From: Mycetocola spongiae
GTDB lineage: Bacteria > Actinomycetota > Actinomycetes > Actinomycetales > Microbacteriaceae
Assembly: GCF_020424085.1 (NCBI RefSeq)
Contig: NZ_CP080203.1
Span: 1,178,001 to 1,242,000, forward strand
Direction: 5' to 3'
Length of the DNA: 64,000 nucleotides
This document shows, piece after piece, positions 1 through 9,523 of the stretch; positions within the stretch are counted from its first letter, which is position 1, and the number at the start of each line of letters is the position of its first letter. The translations under genes were made by a program, and so were the position numbers. The notes beneath the pieces are model-generated. The model was given only the letters and a program-made list of their open reading frames with translations. It ran no database searches and was not told where the DNA came from.

Positions 1-1040
1 CCGGATTCCCCCCGGCCGCGCCCGCCGCCGGTGCCCCGGGAGGCGCGGGCTATCCCGCAGCCCCGTTTGCCCCGGCCGCTCCCGAGGCCCCGCACGCCTC
101 CGCCCCCGCGGGCGGTGAGACGATCCCCGAACCCTCCCCCGAGGCCGACACGGAGGCCCCCGCGGAGGCCGCCACGGAGGCGGCGAGCGCCCCCGGTCCC
201 GGGTCGGAGCCCGCGGAGCACACGGCGATCATCGAGCCCGCTCCGGGCGATACCACCGCCTATCCCACCACCGCACTTCCCCACGCCTTCGGCTCCACCG
301 CCCCCACGGAGGCCTATCCCCCGTCCGGTTTTATCGGCGCTGCGCCGAGCATGCCGCCGGGGTCCGTTCCGCCCGCGGGCCCGGGCCTTCCCGTTTCCGC
401 GACCGCGGCCCCCTATGCCCCGCCGCGCAAGCCGCGCCGCCGCACCGCCTCGGGCGGCGCGATTATCCTGATCCTGGGAGCGGCCCTGCTTGCGGGCGGA
501 ACCATGGTGGCCCTGGACTTTACCGGCGTCCTCGACCTCGGACGCAATACCGTTCCGGCCGCGATCGCGAGTGCCCTGGCGATTCTCGCGCTGGGCATCA
601 TCGGCCTGGGCCTGTCCGGCCGCCGCTCCGGTTTTCTCGGCTTTGCCGCCACGGTCGCGATTATCGCCTGCCTGTTCACGGGCATGAACGGCCAGCAGGC
701 GCGCTGGGGTGTGGTGAGCCAGCCCTCGTTTAGCGAGACCACGGTGGAGGGGGCGCAGCGGGGCTATTCCTTTATCGCCGCCGATGGCACCGTGGACCTG
801 AGTGCCCTGCGCGTGTCCCGCCGCGATATCCCCGTGGAGGTGCCCGTGACCTCGGTGATGTCCGATGTCACCGTGATCGTGCCGCGCTCCCTGACCGTAA
901 AGGTGGAATCGCGGGTGCTCCTCGGCCGCAGCCTGCAGGAGAACTCACTGCTCGCCGAGGGGGGCCGCACGCCCGATCTGATCCTCACGCTCAGCGGCAC
1001 CATGAGCTCCATCACCGTTACCGATAAGCACGAGGACTAA
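1..1040 (+). CDS. PspC/LiaF-like membrane protein, C-terminal part (5' end outside window)
   Basis: The reading frame is open from the first base (codons begin at base 3), so the N-terminus lies outside the window. The visible part has about 120 residues of Ala/Pro/Glu-rich linker, a basic PRKPRRR-like stretch, three closely spaced hydrophobic segments (near bases 455-525, 550-620 and 635-690), and a soluble C-terminal beta-rich domain containing GTVDLSAL and SVMSDVTVIVP. That domain resembles the C-terminal part of LiaF-type cell-envelope stress proteins. Actinobacterial proteins of this layout usually start with a PspC domain, but that part is not visible, so the family name is inferred. 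It overlaps nothing and is followed 4 bases later by a small membrane gene, suggesting one operon with the PspC gene downstream. Confidence 0.75.
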   Translation, partial: GFPPAAPAAGAPGGAGYPAAPFAPAAPEAPHASAPAGGETIPEPSPEADTEAPAEAATEAASAPGPGSEPAEHTAIIEPAPGDTTAYPTTALPHAFGSTAPTEAYPPSGFIGAAPSMPPGSVPPAGPGLPVSATAAPYAPPRKPRRRTASGGAIILILGAALLAGGTMVALDFTGVLDLGRNTVPAAIASALAILALGIIGLGLSGRRSGFLGFAATVAIIACLFTGMNGQQARWGVVSQPSFSETTVEGAQRGYSFIAADGTVDLSALRVSRRDIPVEVPVTSVMSDVTVIVPRSLTVKVESRVLLGRSLQENSLLAEGGRTPDLILTLSGTMSSITVTDKHED

Positions 1041-1044
1041 TACC

Positions 1045-1278
1045 ATGAGCACCGAATATCGCACCGGGCCCAGCGCCCCGACCATCGTCTGGGGCCTGAT
1101 CGCCCTCACCGTGTCCCTCCTGGTCCTCTCGCGGCTGATCTGGGGGATCTCCTTTGACCCAACCCAGGTGGTCATCGCCGTGTTGCTCGGCTCGGGCGCG
1201 CTCCTCCTCATCGCCGGCAGTATCACGCTGCTGCGCGGCTCCCACCGAAAGGACTCCACCGATGAATCGCTTCTATGA
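1045..1278 (+). CDS. small two-helix membrane protein
   Basis: This 77-residue protein has two hydrophobic segments, about residues 13-33 (TIVWGLIALTVSLLVLSRL) and 43-64, with a short polar C-terminus. The ATG follows the preceding stop by 4 bases, with GAGGA inside the end of the upstream gene as ribosome binding site. Its 3' end overlaps the next gene by 17 bases. I do not recognise a family; similar small membrane proteins often sit between PspC-domain genes in actinobacteria, so an accessory role in the same envelope-stress module is a guess from context. Confidence 0.7.
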   Translation: MSTEYRTGPSAPTIVWGLIALTVSLLVLSRLIWGISFDPTQVVIAVLLGSGALLLIAGSITLLRGSHRKDSTDESLL

Positions 1279-1513
1279 CACGCTTCGCCGCTCCCCCATT
1301 CGCCGCGGTCCCTCCCGGGTATTTGGTGGTCTTTGCGGGGGAATCGCCGAAAAATTCGGGTGGAATCCCGCGGTGGTGCGCATTATCACGCTGATCCTGT
1401 TCCTCCTGCCCGTGATCGGGCTGGGGCTCTATCTGGTGCTCTGGCTGCTGATCCCGCTACAGAATGGCTCGATTATCCTGGAGCGGATAACGTCGTCAAA
1501 TGGTCGAGATTAA
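1262..1513 (+). CDS. small PspC-domain protein
   Basis: The protein has 83 residues and is essentially one PspC domain: a basic N-terminus, the typical RVFGGLCGGIAEKFGWNPAVV stretch near residues 19-39, then one long hydrophobic segment (LILFLLPVIGLGLYLVLWLLI). PspC proteins are inner-membrane partners of phage-shock or envelope-stress systems; in actinobacteria the domain also occurs fused to sensor kinases. The ATG at 1262 is preceded by AAAGGA eight bases upstream. The gene overlaps the previous membrane gene, so translation is probably coupled. An earlier in-frame start at 1154 would only add a shadow of the previous gene. Confidence 0.85.
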   Translation: MNRFYDTLRRSPIRRGPSRVFGGLCGGIAEKFGWNPAVVRIITLILFLLPVIGLGLYLVLWLLIPLQNGSIILERITSSNGRD

Positions 1514-1585
1514 TCGTTGTTTGCGCGGATCTTGGTAGGTTGGGACTCATCTTTGTGACCGCCAACCGATCGGATTTCCCGCATC

Positions 1586-2353
1586 ATGACAGACACTCGC
1601 GTCCCCGCCCTCGATATTCGGGGGCTCGCCAAACGATTTGGTGACAAGATCGCCGTGAACGGCATCAATCTCTCCATCCCCAGCGGCTCGCTTTATGGCC
1701 TCGTGGGCCCCAATGGCGCCGGTAAAACCACCACGCTCTCGATGGCCACGGGCCTGCTGCGTCCCGAGTTTGGCCAGGCATTCATCTACGGCGTGGACGT
1801 CTGGGAGAACCCGCTTGAGGCCAAAAAGCTGGTGGGGATCCTCGCGGATGGGGTGAAGCTTTTTGACCGGCTGACCGGCGAGCAGCTGGTCACCTATAAC
1901 GGCCTGCTCTCGGGCCTGGATGCCGAGACCGTGGCCCGGCGCACCACCGATCTGCTGACGCTGCTGGACCTGCACCAGGCCGGGAGCACCCTGGTGGTGG
2001 ACTATTCCGCGGGTATGACCAAAAAGATCGCGCTGGCCTGCGCCCTGATCCACGCCCCGCGCCTGCTGGTGCTGGACGAGCCGTTTGAATCGGTGGATCC
2101 CATTTCCGCGGCCAATATCCGCGATATTTTGCAGGGCTATGTGCGCGGAGGCGGCACCGTGATCGTCTCCAGCCACTCGATGGATCTTGTGCAGCGCATG
2201 TGTGACCACGTGGCCGTGATCGCCGCGGGCCAGGTGCTCGCCGCGGGCACGGTGGATCAGGTGCGCGGCGAGTCCACGCTTGAGGATCGTTTTGTCCAGC
2301 TTGTGGGCGGCCGCCACCACCAGGAGGGTCCCGCATGGCTCAGCCACTCCTAG
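1586..2353 (+). CDS. ABC transporter ATP-binding protein
   Basis: This 255-residue protein is a stand-alone nucleotide-binding subunit of an ABC exporter. Walker A is GPNGAGKT at residues 41-48, the signature is the unusual YSAGM (140-144) in place of LSGGQ, Walker B is LLVLDEP (160-166), and the switch histidine is in SSHS (195-198). The form is closest to the CcmA/drug-exporter type. Its last 19 bases overlap the following permease gene, which is the likely membrane partner. Substrate is not predictable from the sequence. Confidence 0.93.
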   Translation: MTDTRVPALDIRGLAKRFGDKIAVNGINLSIPSGSLYGLVGPNGAGKTTTLSMATGLLRPEFGQAFIYGVDVWENPLEAKKLVGILADGVKLFDRLTGEQLVTYNGLLSGLDAETVARRTTDLLTLLDLHQAGSTLVVDYSAGMTKKIALACALIHAPRLLVLDEPFESVDPISAANIRDILQGYVRGGGTVIVSSHSMDLVQRMCDHVAVIAAGQVLAAGTVDQVRGESTLEDRFVQLVGGRHHQEGPAWLSHS

Positions 2354-3975
2354 GCCTCGCCGAGGCCCCGGTCGCCGCGGGTGTCCGCACGAGCCCCGCG
2401 GGCATGGTGCGGGTGCTCGTGAGGCTGCGCTTCCGGGTCATGATCAATACGCTGATGCGGCATAAATGGCAGCTGGTGGGGGCCATCATCGGCGCGCTCT
2501 ATGGCCTCGGCCTGCTCACCGGCGCGGTGATTGGCCTCTTTGCGCTCTCGCTGGCCGATTATGAGCTGGCCCGCACCGCGCTGATCATTGCCGGTTCGGT
2601 GCTGATCCTGGGCTGGATCATCGGCCCGATTGTGTCCTCGGGTATGGATCGCACGCTCGATCCGGCCCGCCTGATGACGTTCCCGATGCGCCCCGAGACC
2701 CTGATGACCGGCATCGCCGCCGCGAGCCTGCTGGGCATCCCCGGCATCATTACGTTCCTGCTCTCGCTGACCACGGCGGGCACGTGGCTGCACTATCCGG
2801 TCGCGGCCATTGCCGCGGTCCTGCTGGCGCCCGTGGCCGCCATGACGTGTGTGCTGGCCTGCCAGCTGGCCACCACGGCGCTATCGCGGCTCGCCGCGAA
2901 CCGCCGCTTCCGGGAGATCATCGCGGGCGTGCTGATTGTGCTGCTCGTCCTGCTCGGCCCGATCCTCTCCGGGGTGACCTCGGGCTTTATGAGCCTGGCC
3001 GAGGCGCTTCCGGGCCTCGCGAACGTGCTGTCCTGGACCCCGCTGGGCGCCGTCTGGGCCGTGCCGGCCGAGATCGCCGGGGGCCATTGGGGGCCGGCCG
3101 GTCTAAAGCTGCTGATCGCCCTGGCCACGCTTGCCTTGCTCTTCCTGGCCTGGCGTCCGCTCTTCCTGACCAATATCGGCAGCAGCAACGAGGGCTCGCG
3201 CACCACTGTGCGCAGCGGCACGGGCTGGTTCCGGCATTTCCCGGCCACCCCGCGCGGGGCCATCGCGGCGCGCGCACTCACCTATTGGCTGCGCGATCCG
3301 CGCTATTTGCAGAGCCTGATTGTGGTGCTGGTATTCCCGGTGATGTTTGCATTCCTGGCGCACACCACCGAACTGCCGATCCTGCTTCCCGGATCCACCG
3401 TGATCCTCGCGATGCTGCTCGCGCTCAGCACGTTCACCGATGTGTCCTATGACGGCACCGCGTTTTCCACCCATGTGATGCGCGGTGTGCGCGGCATCGA
3501 CGACCGGCTGGGCCGAATCTGGGCCAATGCGCTGGTCACGGTGGGGCCGGTGCTGGTTATCGCGGTGGTCACCACGGCCATCGTGGGCCGCTGGGATCAG
3601 CTCCCCACCCTGCTGGGGCTCTGCGCGGCGGTGACGCTGGGCGGCTTTGGGGTGTCCTCGGTCTGTTCGGCGATCTTTGTGATGCCGGTGCCGCAGTCCG
3701 GGGAGAACCCGTTTGCCTCCAAGCCCGGCGCGGGCATGCTGAGCATGGTGGGCATGCTCGGCTCCTATGGGGCGTTGCTGGTGATCTCGCTGCCCGCGAT
3801 CGCCTGTGCCATCATCGCCGGAATCACGGTTCAGCCGCTGTGGGCCTGGCTCACCCTGCTGGTGGGTGTGCTCGGCGGCGCGCTGTTCTTCTGGATCGGG
3901 GTTCGCTGGGGCGCGCGGATCTTTGACCGGCGCGCACCCGATCTGCTCGCCAAGGTCATGGTGCAGGGCTCCTAA
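2335..3975 (+). CDS. ABC transporter permease
   Basis: The protein has 546 residues and is very hydrophobic, with about 10-12 membrane segments in two clusters (roughly residues 45-300 and 330-530) separated by a polar loop around the RTTVRSGTGWFRHFPATPRG stretch. This is the size and layout of ABC-2-like exporters in actinobacteria. Translation starts inside the 3' end of the ATPase gene, so the two products are probably made in fixed ratio. The transported compound is unknown; export of a peptide, lipid or drug are equal possibilities. Confidence 0.88.
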   Translation: MAQPLLGLAEAPVAAGVRTSPAGMVRVLVRLRFRVMINTLMRHKWQLVGAIIGALYGLGLLTGAVIGLFALSLADYELARTALIIAGSVLILGWIIGPIVSSGMDRTLDPARLMTFPMRPETLMTGIAAASLLGIPGIITFLLSLTTAGTWLHYPVAAIAAVLLAPVAAMTCVLACQLATTALSRLAANRRFREIIAGVLIVLLVLLGPILSGVTSGFMSLAEALPGLANVLSWTPLGAVWAVPAEIAGGHWGPAGLKLLIALATLALLFLAWRPLFLTNIGSSNEGSRTTVRSGTGWFRHFPATPRGAIAARALTYWLRDPRYLQSLIVVLVFPVMFAFLAHTTELPILLPGSTVILAMLLALSTFTDVSYDGTAFSTHVMRGVRGIDDRLGRIWANALVTVGPVLVIAVVTTAIVGRWDQLPTLLGLCAAVTLGGFGVSSVCSAIFVMPVPQSGENPFASKPGAGMLSMVGMLGSYGALLVISLPAIACAIIAGITVQPLWAWLTLLVGVLGGALFFWIGVRWGARIFDRRAPDLLAKVMVQGS

Positions 3976-3989
3976 CCCCGCTCCCCGTC

Positions 3990-4034
3990 CCGCGGCCCGG
4001 ATATCTCCCCCACGGGGTCATATCCGGGCCGCGG
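3990..4034 (+). terminator. inverted repeat, likely terminator of the ABC exporter operon
   Basis: Two perfectly complementary 15-base arms (CCGCGGCCCGGATAT, 3990-4004; its complement 4020-4034) enclose a 15-base loop, starting 15 bases after the permease stop. There is only a weak T-run afterwards (TGTGTTAA), as is common in high-GC genomes. Confidence 0.75.
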
Positions 4035-4114
4035 TGTGTTAACCGGCCCCCGCGCAACGGGGCATACCCGTGGCGGAAGGCCAGGTAATCACCGCGACGA
4101 TCATAGAAGCTTCA

Positions 4115-4411
4115 TTATCCGCTCGAAAAAATCTTGGTCGTGTTGAGATCCCCTGGGGCATTCACCGTCACAGCAGGGCTCACCCATGGGGAGAACATCT
4201 CTCCCTCCTCACGGAGAAATCCTTCGACGCCCTGTGTGATCCCAGCTACGTCCAACCTAAGTTGGATATCCGTGGGCATGTTTTCTTGAATGCGCTCGGC
4301 AGGCTTGCGATCTCTAGTGTTCATATCAATGAGAATTTCTCCCACGGTATGAGAGTGCTTGGCGGATGTGAAATTATTCTGCGGGCTGCTATCGTGACCA
4401 ACTTTTTGCAA
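4115..4411 (-). CDS. doubtful ORF in AT-richer intergenic region
   Basis: Bases 4035-4572 contain no recognisable gene. The most protein-like frame is this minus-strand ORF of 98 codons, ending ...TKIFSSG. It has mixed polar/hydrophobic composition and amphipathic stretches such as HTVGEILIDMNTRD. Against it: the only upstream start is TTG directly after a stop codon, no ribosome binding site is well placed (AGGTGA touches the TTG), and I recognise no family. The opposite strand is also open (GTG at 4070 to 4426) but looks less protein-like. It may be the decayed 3' part of an acquired gene. Confidence 0.25.
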   Translation of the reverse strand: MQKVGHDSSPQNNFTSAKHSHTVGEILIDMNTRDRKPAERIQENMPTDIQLRLDVAGITQGVEGFLREEGEMFSPWVSPAVTVNAPGDLNTTKIFSSG

Positions 4412-4572
4412 TCACCTATGCGTTGAGCGAGGCAATTTCCCACTCTCGCCCATCGCATTCTCTCCGTGAAGAAAACCGTTTTAACGGACTAACCGAATAC
4501 CTAAATCCAGGCTGGTGTGAGGCGCCTGATCTGCCCTCGTCTAGTCCTAGCGTGCGAGCCTCGAAATGAGGT

Positions 4573-5172
4573 CTAATCCCGGGACAATAATCCCTGGACA
4601 TGATCTCGAAGAGAGAGCAATTCGCTATCCGTGGGATTGCTGTGCGCAAAGCGCAGCAGTCCTCGGCAGGCAAGCCCCGCATCGGTAAGGTCCCCCGCGA
4701 GGAGAAAATCACGCAACTCGGCAAAGGGGAGAATACCGATCCTTCCCCTCTCCGAGGCATCCCAGTGTGGTTCGGCTACGCGACGGGCATCGGCAACGAT
4801 CAGCAGATGTTTTCTCCGTGAAGAATTCGCCGCCCACCACTCCCCGCCGGCATCAAAAAATGTGTGTGACTCAAATCCGGTTTCCTCCCGAAGTTCGCGC
4901 AGGCCCGCCTGTACCGGCCGCTCCCCCGAGTTGAGATAGCCTCCCGGGAGCTCTTGAAGGATGCGTTCGGGACCGGCTCGAAACTGCTCAAAAATAATGA
5001 AACTATGATCCCCCGGGGTAAACGCGAGTACGGCAACCGAGTCCGCCCCCGCGATAATGTCCCAGTCGGACAGGGTCGAATCGGGCTCCCTATAGGTATC
5101 GCGGCGGATCGTGACGTATCCCTCATAGGCGGATACCGACGAGGTCTTCTTCCAGGACTCAACAAACGCCAT
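4573..5172 (-). CDS. Nudix hydrolase (ADP-ribose pyrophosphatase-like)
   Basis: The protein has 199 residues with a complete 23-residue Nudix box at about 78-100: GYLNSGE then RELREETGF, matching GX5EX7REUXEEXGU without exception. Such enzymes hydrolyse nucleoside diphosphates linked to another moiety; the surrounding fold (ILQELPGG just before the box) resembles ADP-ribose or nucleotide-sugar pyrophosphatases, but substrate is inferred only loosely. I chose the ATG at 5172 because AGAGGGAG lies six bases upstream; the TTG at 5187 contains that ribosome binding site and is unlikely to be used. The gene and its flanks are clearly less GC-rich than the rest of the window, suggesting acquisition. 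Confidence 0.88.
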   Translation of the reverse strand: MAFVESWKKTSSVSAYEGYVTIRRDTYREPDSTLSDWDIIAGADSVAVLAFTPGDHSFIIFEQFRAGPERILQELPGGYLNSGERPVQAGLRELREETGFESHTFFDAGGEWWAANSSRRKHLLIVADARRVAEPHWDASERGRIGILPFAELRDFLLAGDLTDAGLACRGLLRFAHSNPTDSELLSLRDHVQGLLSRD

Positions 5173-5891
5173 GATGCTCCCTCTCAAGATATGAGGCTGT
5201 GTACTTCAGACCGCCGCGGATCCTCAACAACGGAACCCGAGCAAAGTGCCATTTTTTGATGTCGTGGCGAACCGTCCTGTTGAGTTATCGATAAGAGCAC
5301 TCCCCAAATAGAAATTGGATCGCATGCGGTGAATTATTGGATTTCCCATTGCTGCCCTTCTCATACGCGGAGGTCAAATGGTGCCGAAGCTCTAGCTCCC
5401 GGCGGCGGCCTCGGGCCAAATTTCACGATCCCGGCGTTGATCCGGAAAAACAGGCGATAGTATTCGGCTTGCTTGGCCCACTGAACCGGGCCCTGACGTG
5501 CGCTGGTACGTCCATGCTGAGGCGTCCTTGCCAATGCGGGAGGCGTGTTTTCCGACGCGCCTGCGAGTCAATTAGGGCATCGAGTCGTTAGGCCCTCGCG
5601 GGTGGGAACCTCACCTTTTATAGGTTTCACATATGGTATTTCTCTCCTTTTGCGCTTTCCGGAGTGTGCCCGTTTGGATGGGGTCCAAAACTACCGCGTG
5701 GAGTCAAATTAGCACCACAGACGTGGCCGAAATAGCCCGGCTCACTGTCGCTCATTCGCTCAGTAATCAGCTCAAATACACAGGGGTTCGAACTTGTTTT
5801 ATAACCTCATAATGCACTGCCTGGACTGGAACATGCGCCCACGAAACACGTCCCAGAAACCGCCGGCCATGTCCAATCACTCGGAGATAAA
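5173..5891. other. AT-richer stretch without a supported gene
   Basis: About 720 bases with local A+T well above the surroundings (for example 5281-5340). No frame has convincing coding character. A minus-strand frame ending at 5361 reads ...QWAKQAEYYRLFFRINAG... for about 65 codons after a TGA and has no start; it could be a decayed gene remnant. A TTCGAAC motif at 5787 looks like a tRNA T-loop but has no pairing stem. The promoter of the Nudix gene must lie in the first part. Confidence 0.5.
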
Positions 5892-5925
5892 AAATCCGCC
5901 CCACCGTAAACGGTGGGGCGGATTT
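5892..5925 (-). terminator. strong terminator after rbfA
   Basis: A perfect 15-base-pair stem (AAATCCGCCCCACCG with its complement) with a TAAA loop. Read on the minus strand it begins 19 bases after the rbfA stop and ends in ATTTTTTATC, a classical intrinsic terminator. Confidence 0.9.
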
Positions 5926-5944
5926 CTCGGTGGGGTGACAAACG

Positions 5945-6388
5945 CTAGTTCGTCTCCTCATCTTCCACGATCTCGCGGGGCTTCACATAGGGATCGGCGT
6001 CGCCGGCATACTGCGCGCCGGCGGCCTGCGAGCTGGTATCGGCATCGCGCTCGGCGGCCTCCTTCAGCAGCGACTCGATGTGCATTGCGTTCTCGGGGAT
6101 GCCGTCGGGGATGAACTCCAGGCTCGGGGTCAGCCGCGAGTTGATATTGCGGCCCACCTCGGTGCGGAGCATACCCTTGGCACGCTCGAGGGCCTTGGCG
6201 CTATCCGCGCGCTCCTCATCGGTGCCATAAACGGTATAAAAAATCGATGCGTGCTGGAGGTCGCCGGTCACCTGCACATCGGTGATGGTGACAAAGCCCA
6301 GGCGCTGATCGCGCAGACCCTTATCGAGGCGCTTCGCGATGACCTCTTTGATACGGTCGGCGAGCTTCTTCGCGCGGGGGTTAGCCAT
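5945..6388 (-). CDS. rbfA: ribosome-binding factor A
   Basis: RbfA is a small KH-fold protein that binds the 30S subunit and helps 16S rRNA maturation. The 147 residues carry the family pattern: basic N-terminus with RAKKLADRIKEVIAKRL, the LGFVTITDVQVTGDLQHASI strand, and the AKGMLRTEVGRNINSRLTP segment followed by LEFIPD. The last 30 residues are an acidic tail typical of actinobacterial forms. GCAGGAGAACAAC precedes the ATG. It is the last gene of the nusA-ylxR-infB-rbfA series, but a hairpin at 6589-6626 after infB suggests it may also have its own promoter in 6389-6588. Confidence 0.96.
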   Translation of the reverse strand: MANPRAKKLADRIKEVIAKRLDKGLRDQRLGFVTITDVQVTGDLQHASIFYTVYGTDEERADSAKALERAKGMLRTEVGRNINSRLTPSLEFIPDGIPENAMHIESLLKEAAERDADTSSQAAGAQYAGDADPYVKPREIVEDEETN

Positions 6389-6588
6389 GTTGTTCTCCTG
6401 CCTCTCGACCGCGGGCGCGGACGATCCTTAACAGTCTAGGGCCGGGTGGGCATCGCCGCGGAATCCCCGCGGGCGCGTATCGTGCGCCGCTGGCGAACTC
6501 CGCCCGGAATCGCTCTCCGGGGCACCGCCCTGCCCCGGTAGTGGGCCGGCACGCGGGCGACGCTGGGGCGGCACCGGCCAATGCGAAA

Positions 6589-6626
6589 GGGCGGGCCGCC
6601 CCGGAAATTCCGGAACGGCCCGCCCC
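6589..6626 (-). terminator. hairpin between infB and rbfA
   Basis: Ten-base arms GGGCGGGCCG (6589-6598) and CGGCCCGCCC (6616-6625) enclose an inner palindrome CCGGAAATTCCGG. On the minus strand it lies 22 bases after the infB stop. The following T-run is weak (CCCTTTCGC), so partial termination or transcript-end protection is possible. The rest of 6389-6588 shows no gene. Confidence 0.6.
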
Positions 6627-6647
6627 TCAGACGTGGATCAACCCTGC

Positions 6648-9515
6648 TTAGACGCGGGGCTTTTCCTTCATCTCGGTGGTCTCAATCTCATCACCGATCT
6701 GAATGTCGTTGAACTTGCCCAGGCCGATACCGGCCTCGAAGTCCGTGCGGACCTCGGTGACATCGTCCTTGAAGCGACGCAGCGACTCGATAGCGAGGTT
6801 GTCTCCCACCACAACGCCGTCGCGAATAACGCGGGCGCGGGCGTTTCGGGTGATCGTACCCGAGCGAACGATAACACCGGCGATGTTTCCGAACTTGGAG
6901 GAACGGAAGACCTCGCGGATCTCGGCCACACCGGACTGAACCTCTTCGTACTCGGGCTTGAGCATTCCCTTGAGGGAGTTCTCAACATCTTCCAGAGCGG
7001 AGTAGATGACCGAGTAGAACCGGATGTCCACACCCTCACGAGCCGCACGTTCGCGCGCCTTCGTATCGGGGCGGACGTTGAATCCGATGATGATGGCGTT
7101 ATCGATGGTGGCGAGGTTCACATCGGACTCGGTCACCGCACCCACACCGCGGTGGATGATGCGCAGCTGCACGCTGTCATCAACCTCGATCTTCAGCAGC
7201 GACTCTTCCAGGGCCTCAACGGCACCCGAAACGTCACCCTTGATGATGAGGTTAAGCGACTCAACCTTGCCCTCTTCGAGTGCGCGGGTGAAGTCTTCCA
7301 GGCTGATGCGCTTGCGAGCCTTGGCCAGCTGGGCGTTACGCTCGGCAGCCTCACGCTTCTCGGCGATCTGACGCGCGGTGCGGTCCTCCTCGGTAACGAG
7401 GAAGGTATCACCGGCGCGGGGAACGCTCGACAGACCCTGCACCTGCACGGGACGCGACGGTCCGGCCTCGGTCACGGCATTGCCGTTCTCATCGGCCATG
7501 GCACGCACGCGGCCATAGGCGGTACCGGCGACGATGGCGTCTCCGACGCGGAGGGTACCGGACTGGATCAGCACGGTAGCAACCGCACCGCGACCCTTAT
7601 CCAGCTTGGCCTCGATGGCCACACCGCGGGCGTCCTTATCCGGGTTGGCCCGCAGGTCCAGGCCGGCATCGGCGGTCAGGAGCACGGCGTCAAGGAGTTC
7701 CTTGATACCGATGTTCTTGCGAGCCGAGACGTCCACAAACATGACCTCTCCACCGTATTCCTCGGCGAGCAGACCGTATTCGGTGAGCTGCTGACGAACC
7801 TTGCCGGAGTTGGCGCCGTCCTTATCGATCTTATTTACCGCGACCACGATCGGCACATTGGCCGCCTGGGCGTGGTTCAGGGCCTCAACCGTCTGCGGCA
7901 TGATGCCGTCATCGGCCGCGACCACGAGGATCGCGATATCGGTGACCTGTGCACCACGGGCACGCATGGCGGTGAACGCCTCGTGACCGGGGGTATCGAT
8001 GAACGTGATCTTACGATCCACGCCCTCGTGCTGGGCCACCACCTGATAGGCACCGATGTGCTGGGTGATGCCGCCGGCCTCGCCCGCTCCCACATCCGCG
8101 TTGCGGATGGCGTCGAGCAGGCTGGTCTTACCGTGGTCAACGTGACCCATGACCGTGACGACGGGCGGACGAGCCACCAGCATCTCCTCGGTCTCGTTCT
8201 CCAGCTCGGCGTCGAGGTCGATATCGAAGCCGTCAAGCAGCTCGCGATCCTCGTCCTCGGGCGAAACCATCTGAATCTTATAGCCGAGCTCGGAACCCAG
8301 CACCTCAAACGTGGCCTCGTCCAGCGACTCGGTGGCCGTGGCCATCTCGCCGAGGTGGAACAGGACCGTTACGAGGTTTCCGGGCTGAACCTGGAAACCG
8401 GTGAGGTTCTCAATCTTGTCCGCGAAGTCCGCAATGGACGCGCCGCGACGCAGGCGGATGACGGTCGAGCCGTCGCCACGGGGAACGCTGACGCCGCCGA
8501 GCGACGGGGCTTCCCGCAGCTCAAACTCTTGCCGCTTCGTCCGCTTCGACTTACGAGACTTGCTCTTTCCGCCGCCACGACCGAAGGCTCCGGCGGTTCC
8601 ACCACCGGGTCCACGACCGCGTCCTCCACCACCGGGACGGGGGCCGCTAAAGCCTCCACCGGGACGGGCGAATCCACCGGCCGCGGGTGCTCCGGGAGCA
8701 CCACCGGGACGCTGGAAACCGCCACCGGCTGCGCCACCGGGACGACCCGGGGCTCCGGCGCCACCGGGGCGCTGGAAGCCGCCACGACCGGCGCCACCCG
8801 CGGGACGCGGGGCTCCGGGACGGGGCGAACCGGGACGGGGTGCCTGCGGGCGCGGGGCCTGCGGACGGGGAATATTGCCGGGGCTGGGGCGCTGGCCCAT
8901 GCCCTGCGAGGACGCAAACGGGTTATTACCCGGACGCGGTGCACCCGCGGGACGCTGGCCCATGCCCTGCGAGGAGGCAAAGGGGTTATTGCCGGGGCGG
9001 GGTGCGCCGGGCTTTACCGCTGCCGGCGACGGTGCGCCGGGGGTAGCGGGTGCGGGCTTCTCGGCGGCGGGAGCCTCCGGGGTGGCCTTGGCGGCGGGAG
9101 CCTTGGGGGCTGCCGGTGCCGCCTTGGGTGCCGGGGCGGCCTTTGCCGCGGGAGCGGCGGGGGCCGGGGCCGCCGCGGCCGCGGGTGCGGCCTTCTCGGC
9201 GGGCTTGGCCGCGGGCTTTGCGGCCGCGGGCTTCGCACCGGGCTTCGCGGCCGAGGGTGCGGGGGCCGCGGGAGCGGCACCCGGGGTGGCCTTGGCGGCG
9301 GGCTTGGCGTCCGCGGCCGGGGCTGCTGCCTCGGCGGGAGCCGAACCGGCGCCATCGGCGATGAGTGCGCTGCGGAGCTTGCGCACTACGGGGGGTTCAA
9401 TGGTGGACGACGGCGACTTTACAAATTCGCCGAGTTCCTTCAATTTTGCAAGGGCTACCTTGCTGTCGACACCGAGCTCTGCTGCGATCTCGTGTACGCG
9501 CTGTTTTACAGCCAC
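6648..9515 (-). CDS. infB: translation initiation factor IF-2
   Basis: IF-2 is the GTPase that brings initiator tRNA to the 30S subunit and promotes subunit joining. The 955 residues include an N-terminal IF2-N motif (residues 1-50), a long Ala/Pro/Gly/Arg-rich disordered region (about 60-325), a second small N domain, and the GTPase domain with GHVDHGKT at 457-464, DTPGHEAF near 505 and NKID near 560, followed by domains II-IV. Start is GTG at 9515 with GGAGAGA just upstream. The disordered part contains a near-perfect duplication (separate entry). It follows ylxR by 87 bases, and a small hairpin lies immediately before the ribosome binding site. Tyr/Phe/Asn codons are mostly C-ending here, unlike many neighbours. 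Confidence 0.98.
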   Translation of the reverse strand: MAVKQRVHEIAAELGVDSKVALAKLKELGEFVKSPSSTIEPPVVRKLRSALIADGAGSAPAEAAAPAADAKPAAKATPGAAPAAPAPSAAKPGAKPAAAKPAAKPAEKAAPAAAAAPAPAAPAAKAAPAPKAAPAAPKAPAAKATPEAPAAEKPAPATPGAPSPAAVKPGAPRPGNNPFASSQGMGQRPAGAPRPGNNPFASSQGMGQRPSPGNIPRPQAPRPQAPRPGSPRPGAPRPAGGAGRGGFQRPGGAGAPGRPGGAAGGGFQRPGGAPGAPAAGGFARPGGGFSGPRPGGGGRGRGPGGGTAGAFGRGGGKSKSRKSKRTKRQEFELREAPSLGGVSVPRGDGSTVIRLRRGASIADFADKIENLTGFQVQPGNLVTVLFHLGEMATATESLDEATFEVLGSELGYKIQMVSPEDEDRELLDGFDIDLDAELENETEEMLVARPPVVTVMGHVDHGKTSLLDAIRNADVGAGEAGGITQHIGAYQVVAQHEGVDRKITFIDTPGHEAFTAMRARGAQVTDIAILVVAADDGIMPQTVEALNHAQAANVPIVVAVNKIDKDGANSGKVRQQLTEYGLLAEEYGGEVMFVDVSARKNIGIKELLDAVLLTADAGLDLRANPDKDARGVAIEAKLDKGRGAVATVLIQSGTLRVGDAIVAGTAYGRVRAMADENGNAVTEAGPSRPVQVQGLSSVPRAGDTFLVTEEDRTARQIAEKREAAERNAQLAKARKRISLEDFTRALEEGKVESLNLIIKGDVSGAVEALEESLLKIEVDDSVQLRIIHRGVGAVTESDVNLATIDNAIIIGFNVRPDTKARERAAREGVDIRFYSVIYSALEDVENSLKGMLKPEYEEVQSGVAEIREVFRSSKFGNIAGVIVRSGTITRNARARVIRDGVVVGDNLAIESLRRFKDDVTEVRTDFEAGIGLGKFNDIQIGDEIETTEMKEKPRV
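8886..9005 (-). repeat. tandem duplication inside the IF-2 disordered region
   Basis: The peptide [19 protein letters not shown] occurs at residues 171-189 and again at 192-210, a period of 21 codons (63 bases). The DNA copies differ at several third positions, so this is not a fresh duplication. The motif [13 protein letters not shown] may be a conserved linear motif. Confidence 0.85.
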
Positions 9516-9523
9516 TTCTCTCC

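Noticed and set aside
5337-5591. 84-codon plus-strand ORF in the AT-rich gap
   Set aside because: Arg/Ser/Cys-rich translation, no ribosome binding site, no recognisable motif.
5727-5740. 14-mer CCGAAATAGCCCGG shared with 11100-11113 as possible attachment or insertion repeat
   Set aside because: A 14-base match is expected by chance in 64 kb; flanks do not match and no integrase is present.
5776-5805. tRNA 3' half (GGTTCGAAC)
   Set aside because: The T-loop-like motif has no pairing T-stem or acceptor stem.
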